64,000 nucleotides of DNA from Sphingomonas hankookensis (GCF_022664465.1 NZ_JAKREV010000001.1:248001-312000); one strand, 5' to 3'; shown: positions 9,300-19,511, counted from the stretch's first letter. Notes: generated by a model not told the origin, from the letters alone. Numbers and translations: made by a program.

Positions 9300-12200
9300 T
9301 CAATAATCCCGGCTGTAGCGCAGCGAGGCGTTCGATCCGCCGAACGATCCGGTCTGCGACAACAGGCTGAGCGTGCGGGTCAGCGCGATCTGGATCTGCG
9401 TGGCGGTGAAGCCCCGCGCGTCGGTGATGATCTCGATATAGATATCATCGGTCAGATACTTGCCCGCCGCCAGCGACGTGCCACGCCCGCTCGCCTCGTC
9501 GCCGCCCAGCACGCGCAACCGGTCGAACCCGGTCGCCGAGCGCAGCTTGCCCAGCGGATTGAGCCCGCCACCACCCGACCCGCGCAGCGAGTTGAGCGCC
9601 GCGGCTAGCTGGATCGCTTCGGTCGCCGACAGGTTCGTCACCGAACTGCCGAACAGCAACCGCGACAGCACTTCGTCCTGCGCCAGCGCCGGGGTCGAAC
9701 TGAACGCGATCTGCGGCGCCTGTGCGGTGCCGGTGACGTTGATCGTCGCCGTCACGCCTTCGGCAGTCGTCGTCGCCGCGATGTCGATGACCGGGTTGGT
9801 GAAGTCCGAACCCTCGAACCGGATCACGCCGCGTTCGACCTCGAACCGCTTGCCCGCGAACGAATAGGTGCCGCGGATCATCCGCATCTGGCCGTTGATC
9901 GTCGGCGCGGACGAGGTGCCGGCGATGCGCAGGTCCGCCTGCCATTCCGACTCCAGCCCCATGCCCGACACGAACAGCCGGTTGTCGGCCCGCACCCGCA
10001 GCGCGAGGCGGAACAACCCGGCCGATGCGGCGACCTGTTGCCGTTGCGCCGCCGCACCACGGTTCGCGTCGCTCTTGCGACGTACCCCGGTCAACTCCGG
10101 CACCTCGGCCGCGCCCTGCCGGATGATCTGGTAGCGTGCCTCGGGGATGATGACATCACCCGAGATCAGCCCCCCGTCACGACCGTTCTGGATGCGGATA
10201 TCGCCCGTCGCCGACGCACCCAGCGCATCGCTGCGCGCCAGTTGGGCGTCGCGCAACTGCGCCCGGATATCGATCGGGAAGCCGCTGTCGGCTGCCAGCC
10301 CGATCGTGCCTTGCGCCGCGACCGTGCCTTCACCGGCCTGCGCACGCAGCTGGGTCAGTTCGAAGCGGTCGTTGGTAAAGCGGCCGTTGATGCCCAGATT
10401 GGTCAGGCGGGTACCCAGCGTCTCGTTCTCATAGGTCAGGTTGTTCGCCCGCACGACACCGGTCAGCTGCGGCGCCTGCACCCGGCCACCGAAGTCGGCA
10501 GCAAGGCCGATCGGCCCCGACAATTGCTGGTCGGCCAGCCCCGCGAACGAGAACAGCACGCCGGCCGGCCCGTTATAGCGAATACCCCCCGACAACGGCG
10601 CGGCGAGCATCCGCGTCACCCACGACCCGCTGCCCGGCGGCAACGGCCGCAGGTTCGCAACCATCCGCCCGACCGTCGTCGTGCCGCGCCGGATCAGCGC
10701 ACGTCCGCTGCCGCCTTCGGGACGCAGGTCGCCGGCAAACACGATATCGACCGCTTCGGAGATCGAGGCGAGGCTGGTCCGCTGGAAATTGCGAATGGTC
10801 AGCCGGGCATCGGCGCGCGGAAAGCTCTGGTCCGCCGCCTGCGCGAAATCGAGACTACCCGTGGCGGTGCCGCCGATGCCGGTACCGGGGACAAAGGCGT
10901 TGACGATGCTCAGGTCCAGCCGGTCGAGCCGCGTCTGGATCGACATGCCGTTGCCATAGACACCCGCGGCCCGGATCGACCCTTGCGCGAAGTCGATCCG
11001 CGTCGGGTACAGGCGATAGCCGCCCGGCGCTGATACGATGCGCGCCGGATTGGCGGTCTTGAACGGGATCGAATTGGCGACACCCTGCAACGCGACCAGA
11101 TAGTCGTTCGGCCGCAGCTGTGCATTGGCGGCGACGCGGAACGGCACCCCCGACGATCCTTCGGCGAACATCTGCGCCGTACCGTTGCCGCCGCGATAAT
11201 TCACCTTGGCCCGGCTGCGTTCGAGGACGAAGTCGCCCATCGACAGGTTCGCGACCTGCGCGTCGGCAACGATCTCCGGCTGGTCGTACAGCACCGCAGT
11301 CGCCGTCACGATCGCACGGCCGATGCGCAGCCCCATATTGCCGGGGATGACCGCGTTGGATGCCTGCGCATTGACGTCGGCGCGCTGGTACTTGCCCTGT
11401 GCCGACAGGCGAGCGATCCCCGCCACGCCCGATCCGGCAAAGTTGACCCGTCCCTCGAACGGTCCGGCGTCGGTCGCCGCGATCCGGCCGTCGATGTTCA
11501 TGCCGGCAAAGGTGGCGGAGCGGATATCGGCGACGAGGCGCGGTGCGGTCGACACCAGCACATCGGCGCGGAACGGGCCGTAGTTCGTGCCCCCGGTCGC
11601 CTGGATCGCATAGCGATCGCCCTGCCCGCGCACCCGCGCTTCGAGATTGACGAGGCCGATGCCCACGCCCGGCCGAGCCGCGCGCAACAACACCTGCGGT
11701 GCTGCGACCGATCCCGTCACCCGCGCGCTGAGCGGCCCGTATTGCGTCGAATAGGCATCGGCATTGACCAGCAACGGCCCGGCCGGATCATAGCGGCCCG
11801 ACCCGTTGGTGATACGGAACTGTGGCGCATTCATCCGCAGGTTGGAGAAGGTGACGATCCCGTCCGGCCCGACGCCGACATCGACTCGCGTGGTCGACAC
11901 GTTGCCGCCAAGGAAGTTGCGCACCCCTTCGTTGAACAGCCGCGTCGTCTGCGCGACCACCCGACCCTTAATCCCGAACCCGCCGTTCGGCGCGGTATAG
12001 AGGCTGGCGTCGGTCGACAGGTTCAGGATGCCGATGCTGGCGACTTCGTAATCGTTAATCCGCCCCTTGATCGCGCCGGTATAGCGTCCGGTGGTCAGGT
12101 TGGCGGCGACGATCGCGGTCGCGTCGATCCGGTCGGAGCGAATGCGCAGATTGTCGGACAGCACCTGATCGCCCGAAATGGCGAGGTCGCCATTGATCGC

Positions 12201-13526
12201 GACGTTGGTGACCAACCCGCCCACGGCAGCGTTCAGCCCGGTGATCCGCCGCGCCTTGGCAGCGATCGGGATCAGGATGCGATCGGCGTCGACCGTCGCG
12301 CGGCCCTCGGCATATAGCTGCTCGACGACGGTTTCGCCAAAGCCGATCGCTGCTGCCTGCACCTTGTAATCGACCGTCGGCGTGCCGAACCCGCCGTCCA
12401 GCACCACCGCCGCGCGGAGCGACCGGCCGTTGAGGTTGGGCAGGATCGCGCCCGGCGTAAGCAGCATCGCCTCGGTCCGGAAATTGCCGAACCGGCTGTT
12501 GCCCAGATCGAGCAGCCCCGCCGCGTTCACCGCCAGCGCACTGGAGCGCAACTGGATACGGGTGTCCGCCTTGCGATCCGCCAGCGTCGCGTCGATCGCG
12601 ACGTCGAGCCGCGGCGCGGTCAGCCGTTCGACCGGTCCCTCCAGGATCAGCCCCGGCTGGGTCGAGCCGCGCACGGTGAAGCGCCCGTCGCGTCCGGTAA
12701 CCGAAAGGTCGGCCAGCGGCCGCCCGCCCAGCGTGCCGGCAAGCCGCCCCCGCCAGTTGCTCCAATCGCCCTGTCCGTCGATCGTCGCGGCGATCGGTGC
12801 CTTCAGCCCGGCCATGCCGGCGATCATGCCGTTCGCCGGCCCGGTGATCCGCGCGTCGACATCGAAGCGATTGTCGTCGGGCACGGCGTCGAGCTTCAGC
12901 GCGACCCGGTCGCCCCCGGCGATCCCCGGCGCGGCGATCGTCGCGGCATTGGCGGTCACCTGCGCCCGCCGGTCGGCGATATGCACTTCGCCGTCGACCC
13001 GCGCGATGTGGCGCTGCCCGGTCACCGCCGGGCCGACCTCGATCCGGTCGACGCGCAGCCGGTTCACGTCGATATCGTAATCGGGCAGCAGCGGCGCATT
13101 GGGATCGCCGGGCGGCGTATCCTTCAACACCGGATTGCGGGCATAGCGGACCAGCGGACTGGTCAGGCTGCGAATATCGACATGGCTGCTGGCAAAGGCG
13201 AACGGGCGCCAGTCGACCGCGATCTCGGGGGAATAGGCGAACACGCCTTGCGTATCGCTCAACCGCAACTCGCGCACGGTCATCGCGCCGTACAGCGACC
13301 CGTCGATCCGGCCGATATTGACCTTCAGCCCCGACGCGGTCGTGTATCCGTCGAGCTTGCTGACCAGAAACCCGCGGCCGGGCCCGGTGTTCAGCGCGAA
13401 CACCAGCACCGCCAGCAGGATCACCAGCCCCAGCAGCGCGATGCCGATCCATTTCAGGATGCGAAGCCACAGCGGGCGGTCACGCACGACGACGGTGTCG
13501 GTGGCGGGCATGTCGACGTCGCTCAT
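9300..13526 (-). CDS. tamB: TamB-like inner-membrane/periplasmic assembly protein
   Basis: 1408 residues, the size expected for TamB. A single N-terminal membrane helix (about residues 19-46, WLRILKWIGIALLGLVILLA) is followed by a very long repetitive beta-rich periplasmic region, and the DUF490/TamB domain lies in the last 350 residues. The protein ends ...LRYSRDY. With TamA it forms the envelope-spanning TAM complex implicated in outer-membrane protein insertion and phospholipid transport. Its ATG overlaps the tamA stop by 1 nt (TGATG), so the two are translated together, tamA first. Confidence 0.95.
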   Translation of the reverse strand: MSDVDMPATDTVVVRDRPLWLRILKWIGIALLGLVILLAVLVFALNTGPGRGFLVSKLDGYTTASGLKVNIGRIDGSLYGAMTVRELRLSDTQGVFAYSPEIAVDWRPFAFASSHVDIRSLTSPLVRYARNPVLKDTPPGDPNAPLLPDYDIDVNRLRVDRIEVGPAVTGQRHIARVDGEVHIADRRAQVTANAATIAAPGIAGGDRVALKLDAVPDDNRFDVDARITGPANGMIAGMAGLKAPIAATIDGQGDWSNWRGRLAGTLGGRPLADLSVTGRDGRFTVRGSTQPGLILEGPVERLTAPRLDVAIDATLADRKADTRIQLRSSALAVNAAGLLDLGNSRFGNFRTEAMLLTPGAILPNLNGRSLRAAVVLDGGFGTPTVDYKVQAAAIGFGETVVEQLYAEGRATVDADRILIPIAAKARRITGLNAAVGGLVTNVAINGDLAISGDQVLSDNLRIRSDRIDATAIVAANLTTGRYTGAIKGRINDYEVASIGILNLSTDASLYTAPNGGFGIKGRVVAQTTRLFNEGVRNFLGGNVSTTRVDVGVGPDGIVTFSNLRMNAPQFRITNGSGRYDPAGPLLVNADAYSTQYGPLSARVTGSVAAPQVLLRAARPGVGIGLVNLEARVRGQGDRYAIQATGGTNYGPFRADVLVSTAPRLVADIRSATFAGMNIDGRIAATDAGPFEGRVNFAGSGVAGIARLSAQGKYQRADVNAQASNAVIPGNMGLRIGRAIVTATAVLYDQPEIVADAQVANLSMGDFVLERSRAKVNYRGGNGTAQMFAEGSSGVPFRVAANAQLRPNDYLVALQGVANSIPFKTANPARIVSAPGGYRLYPTRIDFAQGSIRAAGVYGNGMSIQTRLDRLDLSIVNAFVPGTGIGGTATGSLDFAQAADQSFPRADARLTIRNFQRTSLASISEAVDIVFAGDLRPEGGSGRALIRRGTTTVGRMVANLRPLPPGSGSWVTRMLAAPLSGGIRYNGPAGVLFSFAGLADQQLSGPIGLAADFGGRVQAPQLTGVVRANNLTYENETLGTRLTNLGINGRFTNDRFELTQLRAQAGEGTVAAQGTIGLAADSGFPIDIRAQLRDAQLARSDALGASATGDIRIQNGRDGGLISGDVIIPEARYQIIRQGAAEVPELTGVRRKSDANRGAAAQRQQVAASAGLFRLALRVRADNRLFVSGMGLESEWQADLRIAGTSSAPTINGQMRMIRGTYSFAGKRFEVERGVIRFEGSDFTNPVIDIAATTTAEGVTATINVTGTAQAPQIAFSSTPALAQDEVLSRLLFGSSVTNLSATEAIQLAAALNSLRGSGGGGLNPLGKLRSATGFDRLRVLGGDEASGRGTSLAAGKYLTDDIYIEIITDARGFTATQIQIALTRTLSLLSQTGSFGGSNASLRYSRDY

Positions 13527-15682
13527 CAGAATGCCTGCCCGATCGAGATGTAGAGCGCGATCTTGGATTCTCCCGGCCGCCTGGCGATCGGCGTCGCCAC
13601 GTCGACGCGCATCGGCCCGAAATTGGTATAGAACCGCCCGCCGATACCCGCACCGAAGCGCAGATCCGACCCCTTGGGCAGGCTCGATTCATAGACCTGC
13701 CCGGCGTCGATGAACGGCACGATACCGAAATTGCCGAAGCGGTAGCGCGCCTCCAGCGCGAACTCGTTCAGCGATCGTCCGCCGATCGGCCGGTTCAGAT
13801 TGTTGCCGTCCTCGTCCACCTCGGGCGTCCGCGGCCCCAGTTCCTGGAAGCCGAAGCCGCGCACCGACCCACCGCCACCGGCATAATAGCGCCGCGACGG
13901 CGCCAGGTCGTCGCGCGCGATCCCCTGAATCGATCCGGCCCGCGCACGTCCGGCGATGACGATGCTCTCACCGAACGGGTAGTAGGCGGTACCTTCCAGC
14001 ATGAAGCGGCCGTACGGGCGCACCGCACCCTGCACCGCTGCCTCGGGACTGACGTTCAGCTTCACGCGGAACCCCTTGGTCGGGTTCAGCAGATTGTCCG
14101 ACGTGTCGAACCCGGCAAACAGCGGCAGCGCGGCGATGCCATAGGTCTTGCGCCGGCGCGCCGCGACATCGAAGTCGTAGGTGTCTTCGTTGGTACCGAT
14201 CAGCTCGGCGCCATAGGCATAGGTGAAGCGCTTCTGCCAGATCGGCGTGGAGTCGTACGACCAGCGGATGCCGAGCGTCCCGGTAAACGCCTCGAACGCG
14301 TCGTAGTTGGTGCGGCTGGCATTGGCGAGAATCTGGAAGGTGCGGTCGCGCTGCCCGGCGTTCGACCGGCGGAAGGTGACGCCCGCACCCTGCTCCTGCG
14401 TGCCCGCGACGCCCCGCACGATCAGCGCGCCTTCGGCCGGGAACAGGTTACGGTGCGTCCACGACCCTTCGAGGCGGATACCCTGCCCCGTACCATAGCC
14501 TGCTTCGCCCGCCAGCGTCCGCGCGGGACCGGCATCCTGCTTGACCAGCAGGTTGACCGCTTCGGTGCCGTCCGCCGCGATCTGTCCGGTGCGCTGCGGC
14601 TCGACCGACACGCCGGAGAACAGGCCCGTAGCCACCAGCGCGGCGCGCAGATCGTCGACCTTGCGATTGTCGTACAGCTCGCCCTGCTTGAACCGGGCCA
14701 GCACGCCGACATGCTCCGCATCGAACGCCAGCTTGCCGGTGGTCGAATAGGTGCCGAACGACGATCGCGGACCGGTCGTCACCGGCAGCGTATAGGCGCC
14801 GGTGACCGTCGTATCGTCGAGCAGGATATCGCGCTGCCCGACCTCGACGAACGGATACCCCTGTTGCGGCAGTTTCAGGCTGACATTCGCCTCGGCCGCC
14901 TGGATACGTTCGGCGTCGATCGCGTCGCCGACCTTCAGCGGCAATTCCTTGTCGACCAGCCCCTGCGGCACGGTCGGCTGGGTATCGATGCGGATCGACC
15001 CCAAAGTGAACTGCCGCCCCGGTACTGCCGTGACAACCGCACGCAGCCGCTGGCCCGGCGGTTGTTCGATCGCCGAGGTAGCGGTGCCGTCATAATAGCC
15101 CTTGGCGCGCATGATGCGGACGGCAAGCTGCTCGTCCTCCTTCGCGCGCGCTTGTACCATCGCCGCGTTCGCTGCCTTGCCGTCGCCTTCCTGCAGCGCC
15201 GACAGCGCCTTGAACTGGCCGGTGTCGTCGATCTTCTCGAGGCCCTTGACCACCGTTTCGTAGCGGATTTCGACTGCGCGCTTGTCGTCGACGCCCGCGA
15301 CCTCGACCGGGGTAACGTCGAACGACGATAGCGGGGTGAGCGGTTGCGCCAGTTCGGGCGCTTCGGGCAGCGTTTCCGCCGGCTGCTGCGCTTCGTTGAC
15401 AGGGACGGTCGGCTGCGGCGCCGGTGCCGGCAGAGGCGCAGGCTGTTGCGTGGCGGCCTTGGACGTGTCGAATGCCGACATCGGCTCCAGCGGCGCATTG
15501 ATGTCGCCCGACAAGGACGGCAGCGCCGCGTTGAACTCGGGATCGGGAACGATCGCTTCGGTCGACGGTTGCGCGGTCGTGGTGACGGTCGGCGCCGCCG
15601 GCGGATCGCGCCGCGCCGCATTGTCCTGTGCGAAAGCGGTAGGTGCCAGCATCGTACCTGCCAGCAGCACGACGGTCATCCG
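13526..15682 (-). CDS. tamA: TamA-like Omp85 family outer-membrane protein
   Basis: 718 residues from the ATG at 15682, chosen because MTVVLLAGTMLAPTAFAQ is a good signal peptide. A TTG 18 nt upstream would give a more basic N-terminus, and the frame stays open to 15886. A Pro/Ala-rich stretch follows, then POTRA domains and the Omp85 barrel (about 370-718), ending in SIGQAF with the terminal Phe typical of outer-membrane barrels. The Pro/Ala-rich region between signal and POTRA is longer than in enterobacterial TamA. It pairs with tamB directly downstream. Confidence 0.93.
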   Translation of the reverse strand, partial: RMTVVLLAGTMLAPTAFAQDNAARRDPPAAPTVTTTAQPSTEAIVPDPEFNAALPSLSGDINAPLEPMSAFDTSKAATQQPAPLPAPAPQPTVPVNEAQQPAETLPEAPELAQPLTPLSSFDVTPVEVAGVDDKRAVEIRYETVVKGLEKIDDTGQFKALSALQEGDGKAANAAMVQARAKEDEQLAVRIMRAKGYYDGTATSAIEQPPGQRLRAVVTAVPGRQFTLGSIRIDTQPTVPQGLVDKELPLKVGDAIDAERIQAAEANVSLKLPQQGYPFVEVGQRDILLDDTTVTGAYTLPVTTGPRSSFGTYSTTGKLAFDAEHVGVLARFKQGELYDNRKVDDLRAALVATGLFSGVSVEPQRTGQIAADGTEAVNLLVKQDAGPARTLAGEAGYGTGQGIRLEGSWTHRNLFPAEGALIVRGVAGTQEQGAGVTFRRSNAGQRDRTFQILANASRTNYDAFEAFTGTLGIRWSYDSTPIWQKRFTYAYGAELIGTNEDTYDFDVAARRRKTYGIAALPLFAGFDTSDNLLNPTKGFRVKLNVSPEAAVQGAVRPYGRFMLEGTAYYPFGESIVIAGRARAGSIQGIARDDLAPSRRYYAGGGGSVRGFGFQELGPRTPEVDEDGNNLNRPIGGRSLNEFALEARYRFGNFGIVPFIDAGQVYESSLPKGSDLRFGAGIGGRFYTNFGPMRVDVATPIARRPGESKIALYISIGQAF

Positions 15683-15848
15683 CGCCCGAAAATCCCCCAA
15701 AACGCTGTCCCCGTCCCCGTGTCTGGTTGTCGCAATGTACAACCCCCGTGTCCCGAGAACGTGCGAGCAAAGATTTGGTTCATATGGAAATTGCCTGCAT
15801 CCGATCGCGGGTCCGTTGCGTTGGGGAACGAAGCAAGGGGGCGCCATC

Positions 15849-16853
15849 GTGACCGACACATCCGCAACGATCGATCCAGCCAACATACCGGGCAGCGGTT
15901 CGGACCATCCATGGCAACACCCCTGGGCCGCGTGGCGCGCGATCCTGATCCGGGTTTATACCATGGTCGGCTATCACAATCTGACGTTGATGGCGGCGGG
16001 GGTCGCCTTCTACGCGTTCCTGTCGTTCGTGCCGCTGCTGGGTGCGATCGTCATGACCTATGGCCTGATCGCCGATCCATCCACCGTGGCACGGCATATG
16101 GAGACGATCTTCGAACTGGTGCCGGCCGATGCCGCGCGTCTGATCTCGGACCAGCTGATCGCGGTCGTGACCACCGCTTCGTCACAGGCGGGGTTCGGCC
16201 TTTTGATCGCGTTGTTGCTGTCGATCTACGGCGCGATGCGTGCGGCCAGCGCAATTATCCAGGCACTGAACGTGATCTATGAGGAAGAGGACGAACGCAA
16301 CATCGTCACCACCACGCTGTTGTCGGCGATGATCACCGTCGCGGCGATCTTCGCGGCGATCGTCGGCCTCGTGTCGGCGGGTGTCCTGACGTGGATCAAG
16401 AGCCAGACGGCGTTCCTCGGCACGGCCGGTGCGATCATGATCCAGGGCGCAACGTGGCTGGTCGCGGGCGCCATCGCCAGCGCCGCGATCGCCTTCGCCT
16501 ATCGCTATGGCCCCGACCGTGCGCGCGCGCAGTGGCGCTGGCTGTCGGTAGGATCGGTCGCGGCGACCGTGCTGTGGCTGGCAGCGACGGTGCTGTTCGG
16601 GCTGTATGCGGCGAACTTCGCCAATTACAACGCGACCTATGGCGCGCTCGGCGCAGTCGTCGTGCTGTTGATGTGGCTGTTCGTGTCGAGCCTCGCCATC
16701 CTGATCGGCGCGGAAATCAATGCGGAGGCCGAACGCCAGACCGCCGTCGATTCGACTGTCGGCCACCCCCGGCCGATGGGCCATCGCGGCGCCCGCCTTG
16801 CCGACAGCCTGCCGAGCAAGCGCCAGATGAAGCCCCGCCGCGACCGTTATTGA
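15849..16853 (+). CDS. YihY/BrkB-family inner-membrane protein
   Basis: 334 residues from a GTG at 15849 preceded by AAGGGG at 15835-15840. The open frame extends far upstream but only over the tamA signal region. About six membrane helices are visible, starting near LTLMAAGVAFYAFLSFVPLLGAIVM, with the family motifs GVAFYAFLSFVP, GAMRAASAIIQALN, FANYNATYGALGAVVVLLMW and GAEINAE. The family was once called ribonuclease BN, but its function is not settled. Its stop overlaps the end of the convergent MarR gene by 7 nt. It is divergent from tamA. Confidence 0.92.
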   Translation: MTDTSATIDPANIPGSGSDHPWQHPWAAWRAILIRVYTMVGYHNLTLMAAGVAFYAFLSFVPLLGAIVMTYGLIADPSTVARHMETIFELVPADAARLISDQLIAVVTTASSQAGFGLLIALLLSIYGAMRAASAIIQALNVIYEEEDERNIVTTTLLSAMITVAAIFAAIVGLVSAGVLTWIKSQTAFLGTAGAIMIQGATWLVAGAIASAAIAFAYRYGPDRARAQWRWLSVGSVAATVLWLAATVLFGLYAANFANYNATYGALGAVVVLLMWLFVSSLAILIGAEINAEAERQTAVDSTVGHPRPMGHRGARLADSLPSKRQMKPRRDRY

Positions 16854-17308
16854 TCGGTCGCGCGCTGCTCCATCGCTTCGGCGGCGGCCTGCACCCGGGC
16901 CAGCATGTCGCGCAGCCGATCGATTTCCTGCGCACTGAACGATGCGAACAATTCCTGTTCGATCAACAACGCCTTGGGCGCGACCTGTTCGTACAGCGCG
17001 CGGCCCGAAGGTGTCAGCTGCAGCAGATGCGACCGCTTGTCGCCGGTATTGGCGCTGCGTTCGACCAGCCCGCGATCGACCAGGGCGATCGCGCCGCGGC
17101 TGACCGTCACCTTGTCCATCAACGTCGCGACGCACAGTGCCTGTTGCGTGATTCCTCCGCTCTCGGCGATCACCGCGACCAGACGCCATTCGGGGATTCG
17201 CAGCCCGAATAGCGATCGATAAGTGGAGGCGATCGCGTCGGACACGCGGTTCGACGCGATCGACAGGCGATACGGAAGGAAGTCGTCCAGTAGCAGTCGT
17301 TTGTTCAC
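16847..17308 (-). CDS. MarR-family transcriptional regulator
   Basis: 153 residues, a normal MarR length. The winged helix-turn-helix lies around residues 45-110, with GGITQQALCVATLMDKVTVSR as the recognition region and DKRSHLLQLTPSGR as the wing. A C-terminal helix for dimerisation follows. It is divergently transcribed from the YqcI/YcgG + DUF1989 pair with 103 bp between the starts, so it may control that pair, itself, or both. The ligand is unknown; this assignment rests on position only. Confidence 0.9.
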   Translation of the reverse strand: MNKRLLLDDFLPYRLSIASNRVSDAIASTYRSLFGLRIPEWRLVAVIAESGGITQQALCVATLMDKVTVSRGAIALVDRGLVERSANTGDKRSHLLQLTPSGRALYEQVAPKALLIEQELFASFSAQEIDRLRDMLARVQAAAEAMEQRATDQ

Positions 17309-17411
17309 GACCGGGATTGTTGCCGTGACGGCGTTTCAGGTCAACCGTAACGGAACCGGCATCAGTCGTGAAACGTAGTGTCGTTCCACAACCGGGCCGG
17401 GACCTCCGCGA

Positions 17412-18098
17412 ATGTTCAATTGGAAACACGAAGCGCAGGATCGCTTGCAGGCGATGCTGTTCGACCATGTCGACGACCGGGCCTTCCCGTGCGTCGGCGC
17501 CAAATCGGCGATGGCGAAGGGGACGCTCGACGTCCTCGCCTGCTCGCGCATCGACAGTGCATGGGACGATGTCCGCATCCACGACGCGCTGATGCGCCTT
17601 GCCGAAAACTACCGTCGCGACCGCGCGATGTATCGCAGCTTCGCGGTGATCTTCGATGGTCCCGACGACCTGAGCGAAGCCGATTTCGAACGCGCGCTGT
17701 GGCAGCGGGTCCAGTCGTTGTCCGACAAGGATGTGTGGCGCGGTCAGGATTATGACGCGCGCGTCAGTACCGACCCCGACAATCCGCATTTCTCGCTGAG
17801 CTTCGGTGGCGAGGCCTTCTTCATCGTCGGCCTGCACCCGCGCGCCAGCCGCCCGGCGCGACGGTTTGAACGGCCGACGTTGGTGTTCAACCTGCACGAC
17901 CAGTTCGAACGCCTGCGTGCCGAGGGCAAGTACGAAACGATGCGCGAAAAAATCCTCGTTCGCGATGAGGCATTGGCCGGCAGCCGCAACCCGATGCTCG
18001 CCCGCCACGGTGCCGCCAGCGAGGCGCGGCAATATAGCGGCCGGGTGGTCGACGAGCGCTGGTCCTGCCCGTTTCACTATTCGGGCGAGCCCAAGTGA
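17412..18098 (+). CDS. YqcI/YcgG (GntA-type) heme-dependent oxygenase family protein
   Basis: 228 residues covering the whole YqcI/YcgG domain. Visible conserved parts are FPCVGAKSAMAKGTLDVLAC near the start, the central FSLSFGGEAFFIVGLHPRASRPARRF and the C-terminal WSCPFHY. One family member, GntA of guanitoxin biosynthesis, is a heme-dependent guanidine N-hydroxylase (family knowledge), so N-oxygenation of a guanidine or amine is the best guess here, not shown. The stop overlaps the GTG start of the DUF1989 gene by 4 nt, so the products probably act together. A MarR gene is divergent. Confidence 0.85.
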   Translation: MFNWKHEAQDRLQAMLFDHVDDRAFPCVGAKSAMAKGTLDVLACSRIDSAWDDVRIHDALMRLAENYRRDRAMYRSFAVIFDGPDDLSEADFERALWQRVQSLSDKDVWRGQDYDARVSTDPDNPHFSLSFGGEAFFIVGLHPRASRPARRFERPTLVFNLHDQFERLRAEGKYETMREKILVRDEALAGSRNPMLARHGAASEARQYSGRVVDERWSCPFHYSGEPK

Positions 18099-18682
18099 AC
18101 GTCACCATCCCCGAACGTTCAGGCACCGCATTCCGGCTGGCGAAGGGCGACACGCTGGTCGTGATCGATCCGCGCGGCTGCCAGGTCGCCGACCTGCTGG
18201 CGTTCAACGCCGACGATCTGGACGAGGTGATCTCGTCGGGCCGGACGCTCGATTATGCCGAGACGATCCGCCTGACCACCGGTCACAGCCTCTATTCGAA
18301 CCGCAGCCGGGTGATGCTGGAGATCCTGGACGATACCGTCGGTTGCCACGACTTCCTGCTGACGCCGTGTTCCTATGACACCTTCCACCATTTCTACCCC
18401 GACCTGCCACCACACCGCGGCTGTTTCGGCAATCTCGCGGCGGCGCTCGAACCCTATGGCGTGCAGCCCGACCGGATACCGGTGGCGTTCAACTGTTTCA
18501 TGAACGTGCCGATCGACGCCGCGACGGGCAAGCTCAGCGTGCTGCCGCCGATCAGCAAGGCCGGCGATTCGATCACCTTTCGCGCAGGCATGGACCTCGT
18601 GATCGGCCTGACCGCCTGCTCTGCCCCCGCGTCCAACGGCGGCAGCTTCAAGCCGATCGAATATCGGGTCGAGGCGGCCTAG
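18095..18682 (+). CDS. DUF1989 / urea carboxylase-associated family protein
   Basis: 195 residues from a GTG that overlaps the preceding stop by 4 nt. The DUF1989 fold is recognised by DPRGCQVADLLAF, then YSNRSRVMLEI, LLTPCSYDTF, and NCFMNVPID with the late GLTACSAP. The Cys and His residues in GCQ, DTFHHFYP and NCF could bind a metal. Related proteins form the carboxyguanidine deiminase of guanidine degradation (family knowledge), so a deiminase or hydrolase acting on a guanidine-like compound is plausible. Its 3' end overlaps that of the prepilin peptidase gene on the other strand by 4 nt. Confidence 0.85.
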   Translation: MNVTIPERSGTAFRLAKGDTLVVIDPRGCQVADLLAFNADDLDEVISSGRTLDYAETIRLTTGHSLYSNRSRVMLEILDDTVGCHDFLLTPCSYDTFHHFYPDLPPHRGCFGNLAAALEPYGVQPDRIPVAFNCFMNVPIDAATGKLSVLPPISKAGDSITFRAGMDLVIGLTACSAPASNGGSFKPIEYRVEAA

Positions 18683-19425
18683 ACCGCCCAGCACAGGAAG
18701 GCGGCGCCCGCCAGCAACGTCCCCAGCGGCAGCCGGTCCGTCACCGCGGGTTTCTTCCCGGCAACCGCCATGACGGCGACGACCGCCAGCCCGGCCACCG
18801 AAGCGATCAGCAACACCATCGGCAACGCCCGCCACCCGAGCCACAGCCCGATCGCCCCGAACAGCTTGGGGTCGCCACCCCCCAGCCCGATCCGCCCGCG
18901 CACCCTGCGATACCCCGCCGCCACCAGCCACAACGCCGCGAACCCCGCCGCCCCGCCGATCAACCGGTCCGACGGCGACGGCGCGAACCCGGCCAGCCCG
19001 CCGCCCAGCGCCACCACCGCCAACGTCCCGGTCAGCACGTCGGGCAACCAGAACGCCGCGAGATCGATCGCCCCCAGCGCGAGCAGGAGCCACCCGCATG
19101 CCGCCCCGGCCACGCCCTCCCATCCCGGCGCGACCAGCCCCGCGGCAATTCCGACCCCGGCGCCGAGCAACTCGGTCACGACATGCCCCGTCGCGATCCC
19201 CGCGCCACAGCTCCGGCACCTGCCCCGCAGCACGACGAAGCTCGCGACCGGCACCAGCTCGAACCACGCCAGCTCCCGCCCGCATCCATCACAGCCCGAC
19301 CGCCCGCCCAGCGCCGAACGCCCCGCCGGCCAGCGGATCGCGACCGTCGCAATGAAGCTGCCGAACACCGCGCCCAGCACCCCCAGCAGGATCGGCCAGA
19401 ACGGGGGCGGCAGGGTCGACGACAT
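18679..19425 (-). CDS. Prepilin leader peptidase / N-methyltransferase (A24 family)
   Basis: 248 residues. The N-terminal part has FGSFIATVAIR and two cysteine pairs (CDGC and CRSC) forming the zinc site of the methylase domain. About seven hydrophobic helices follow. The two catalytic aspartates are expected in GAIDLAAFWLPD and GGGDPKLFGA, the latter corresponding to the GxGDxK motif. It processes type IV pilin or pseudopilin leaders at the inner membrane. No pilin or secretion genes are next to it in the window. It is divergent from the thiolase gene. Confidence 0.92.
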   Translation of the reverse strand: MSSTLPPPFWPILLGVLGAVFGSFIATVAIRWPAGRSALGGRSGCDGCGRELAWFELVPVASFVVLRGRCRSCGAGIATGHVVTELLGAGVGIAAGLVAPGWEGVAGAACGWLLLALGAIDLAAFWLPDVLTGTLAVVALGGGLAGFAPSPSDRLIGGAAGFAALWLVAAGYRRVRGRIGLGGGDPKLFGAIGLWLGWRALPMVLLIASVAGLAVVAVMAVAGKKPAVTDRLPLGTLLAGAAFLCWAV

Positions 19426-19511
19426 GGGTCCAGCGCCTAGCGCGATTGCGGCGCCGCTGCCACCGCCCTAGATGATAACAAACGAAACCAGAATTTTCCG
19501 GAGAGCGCCCC

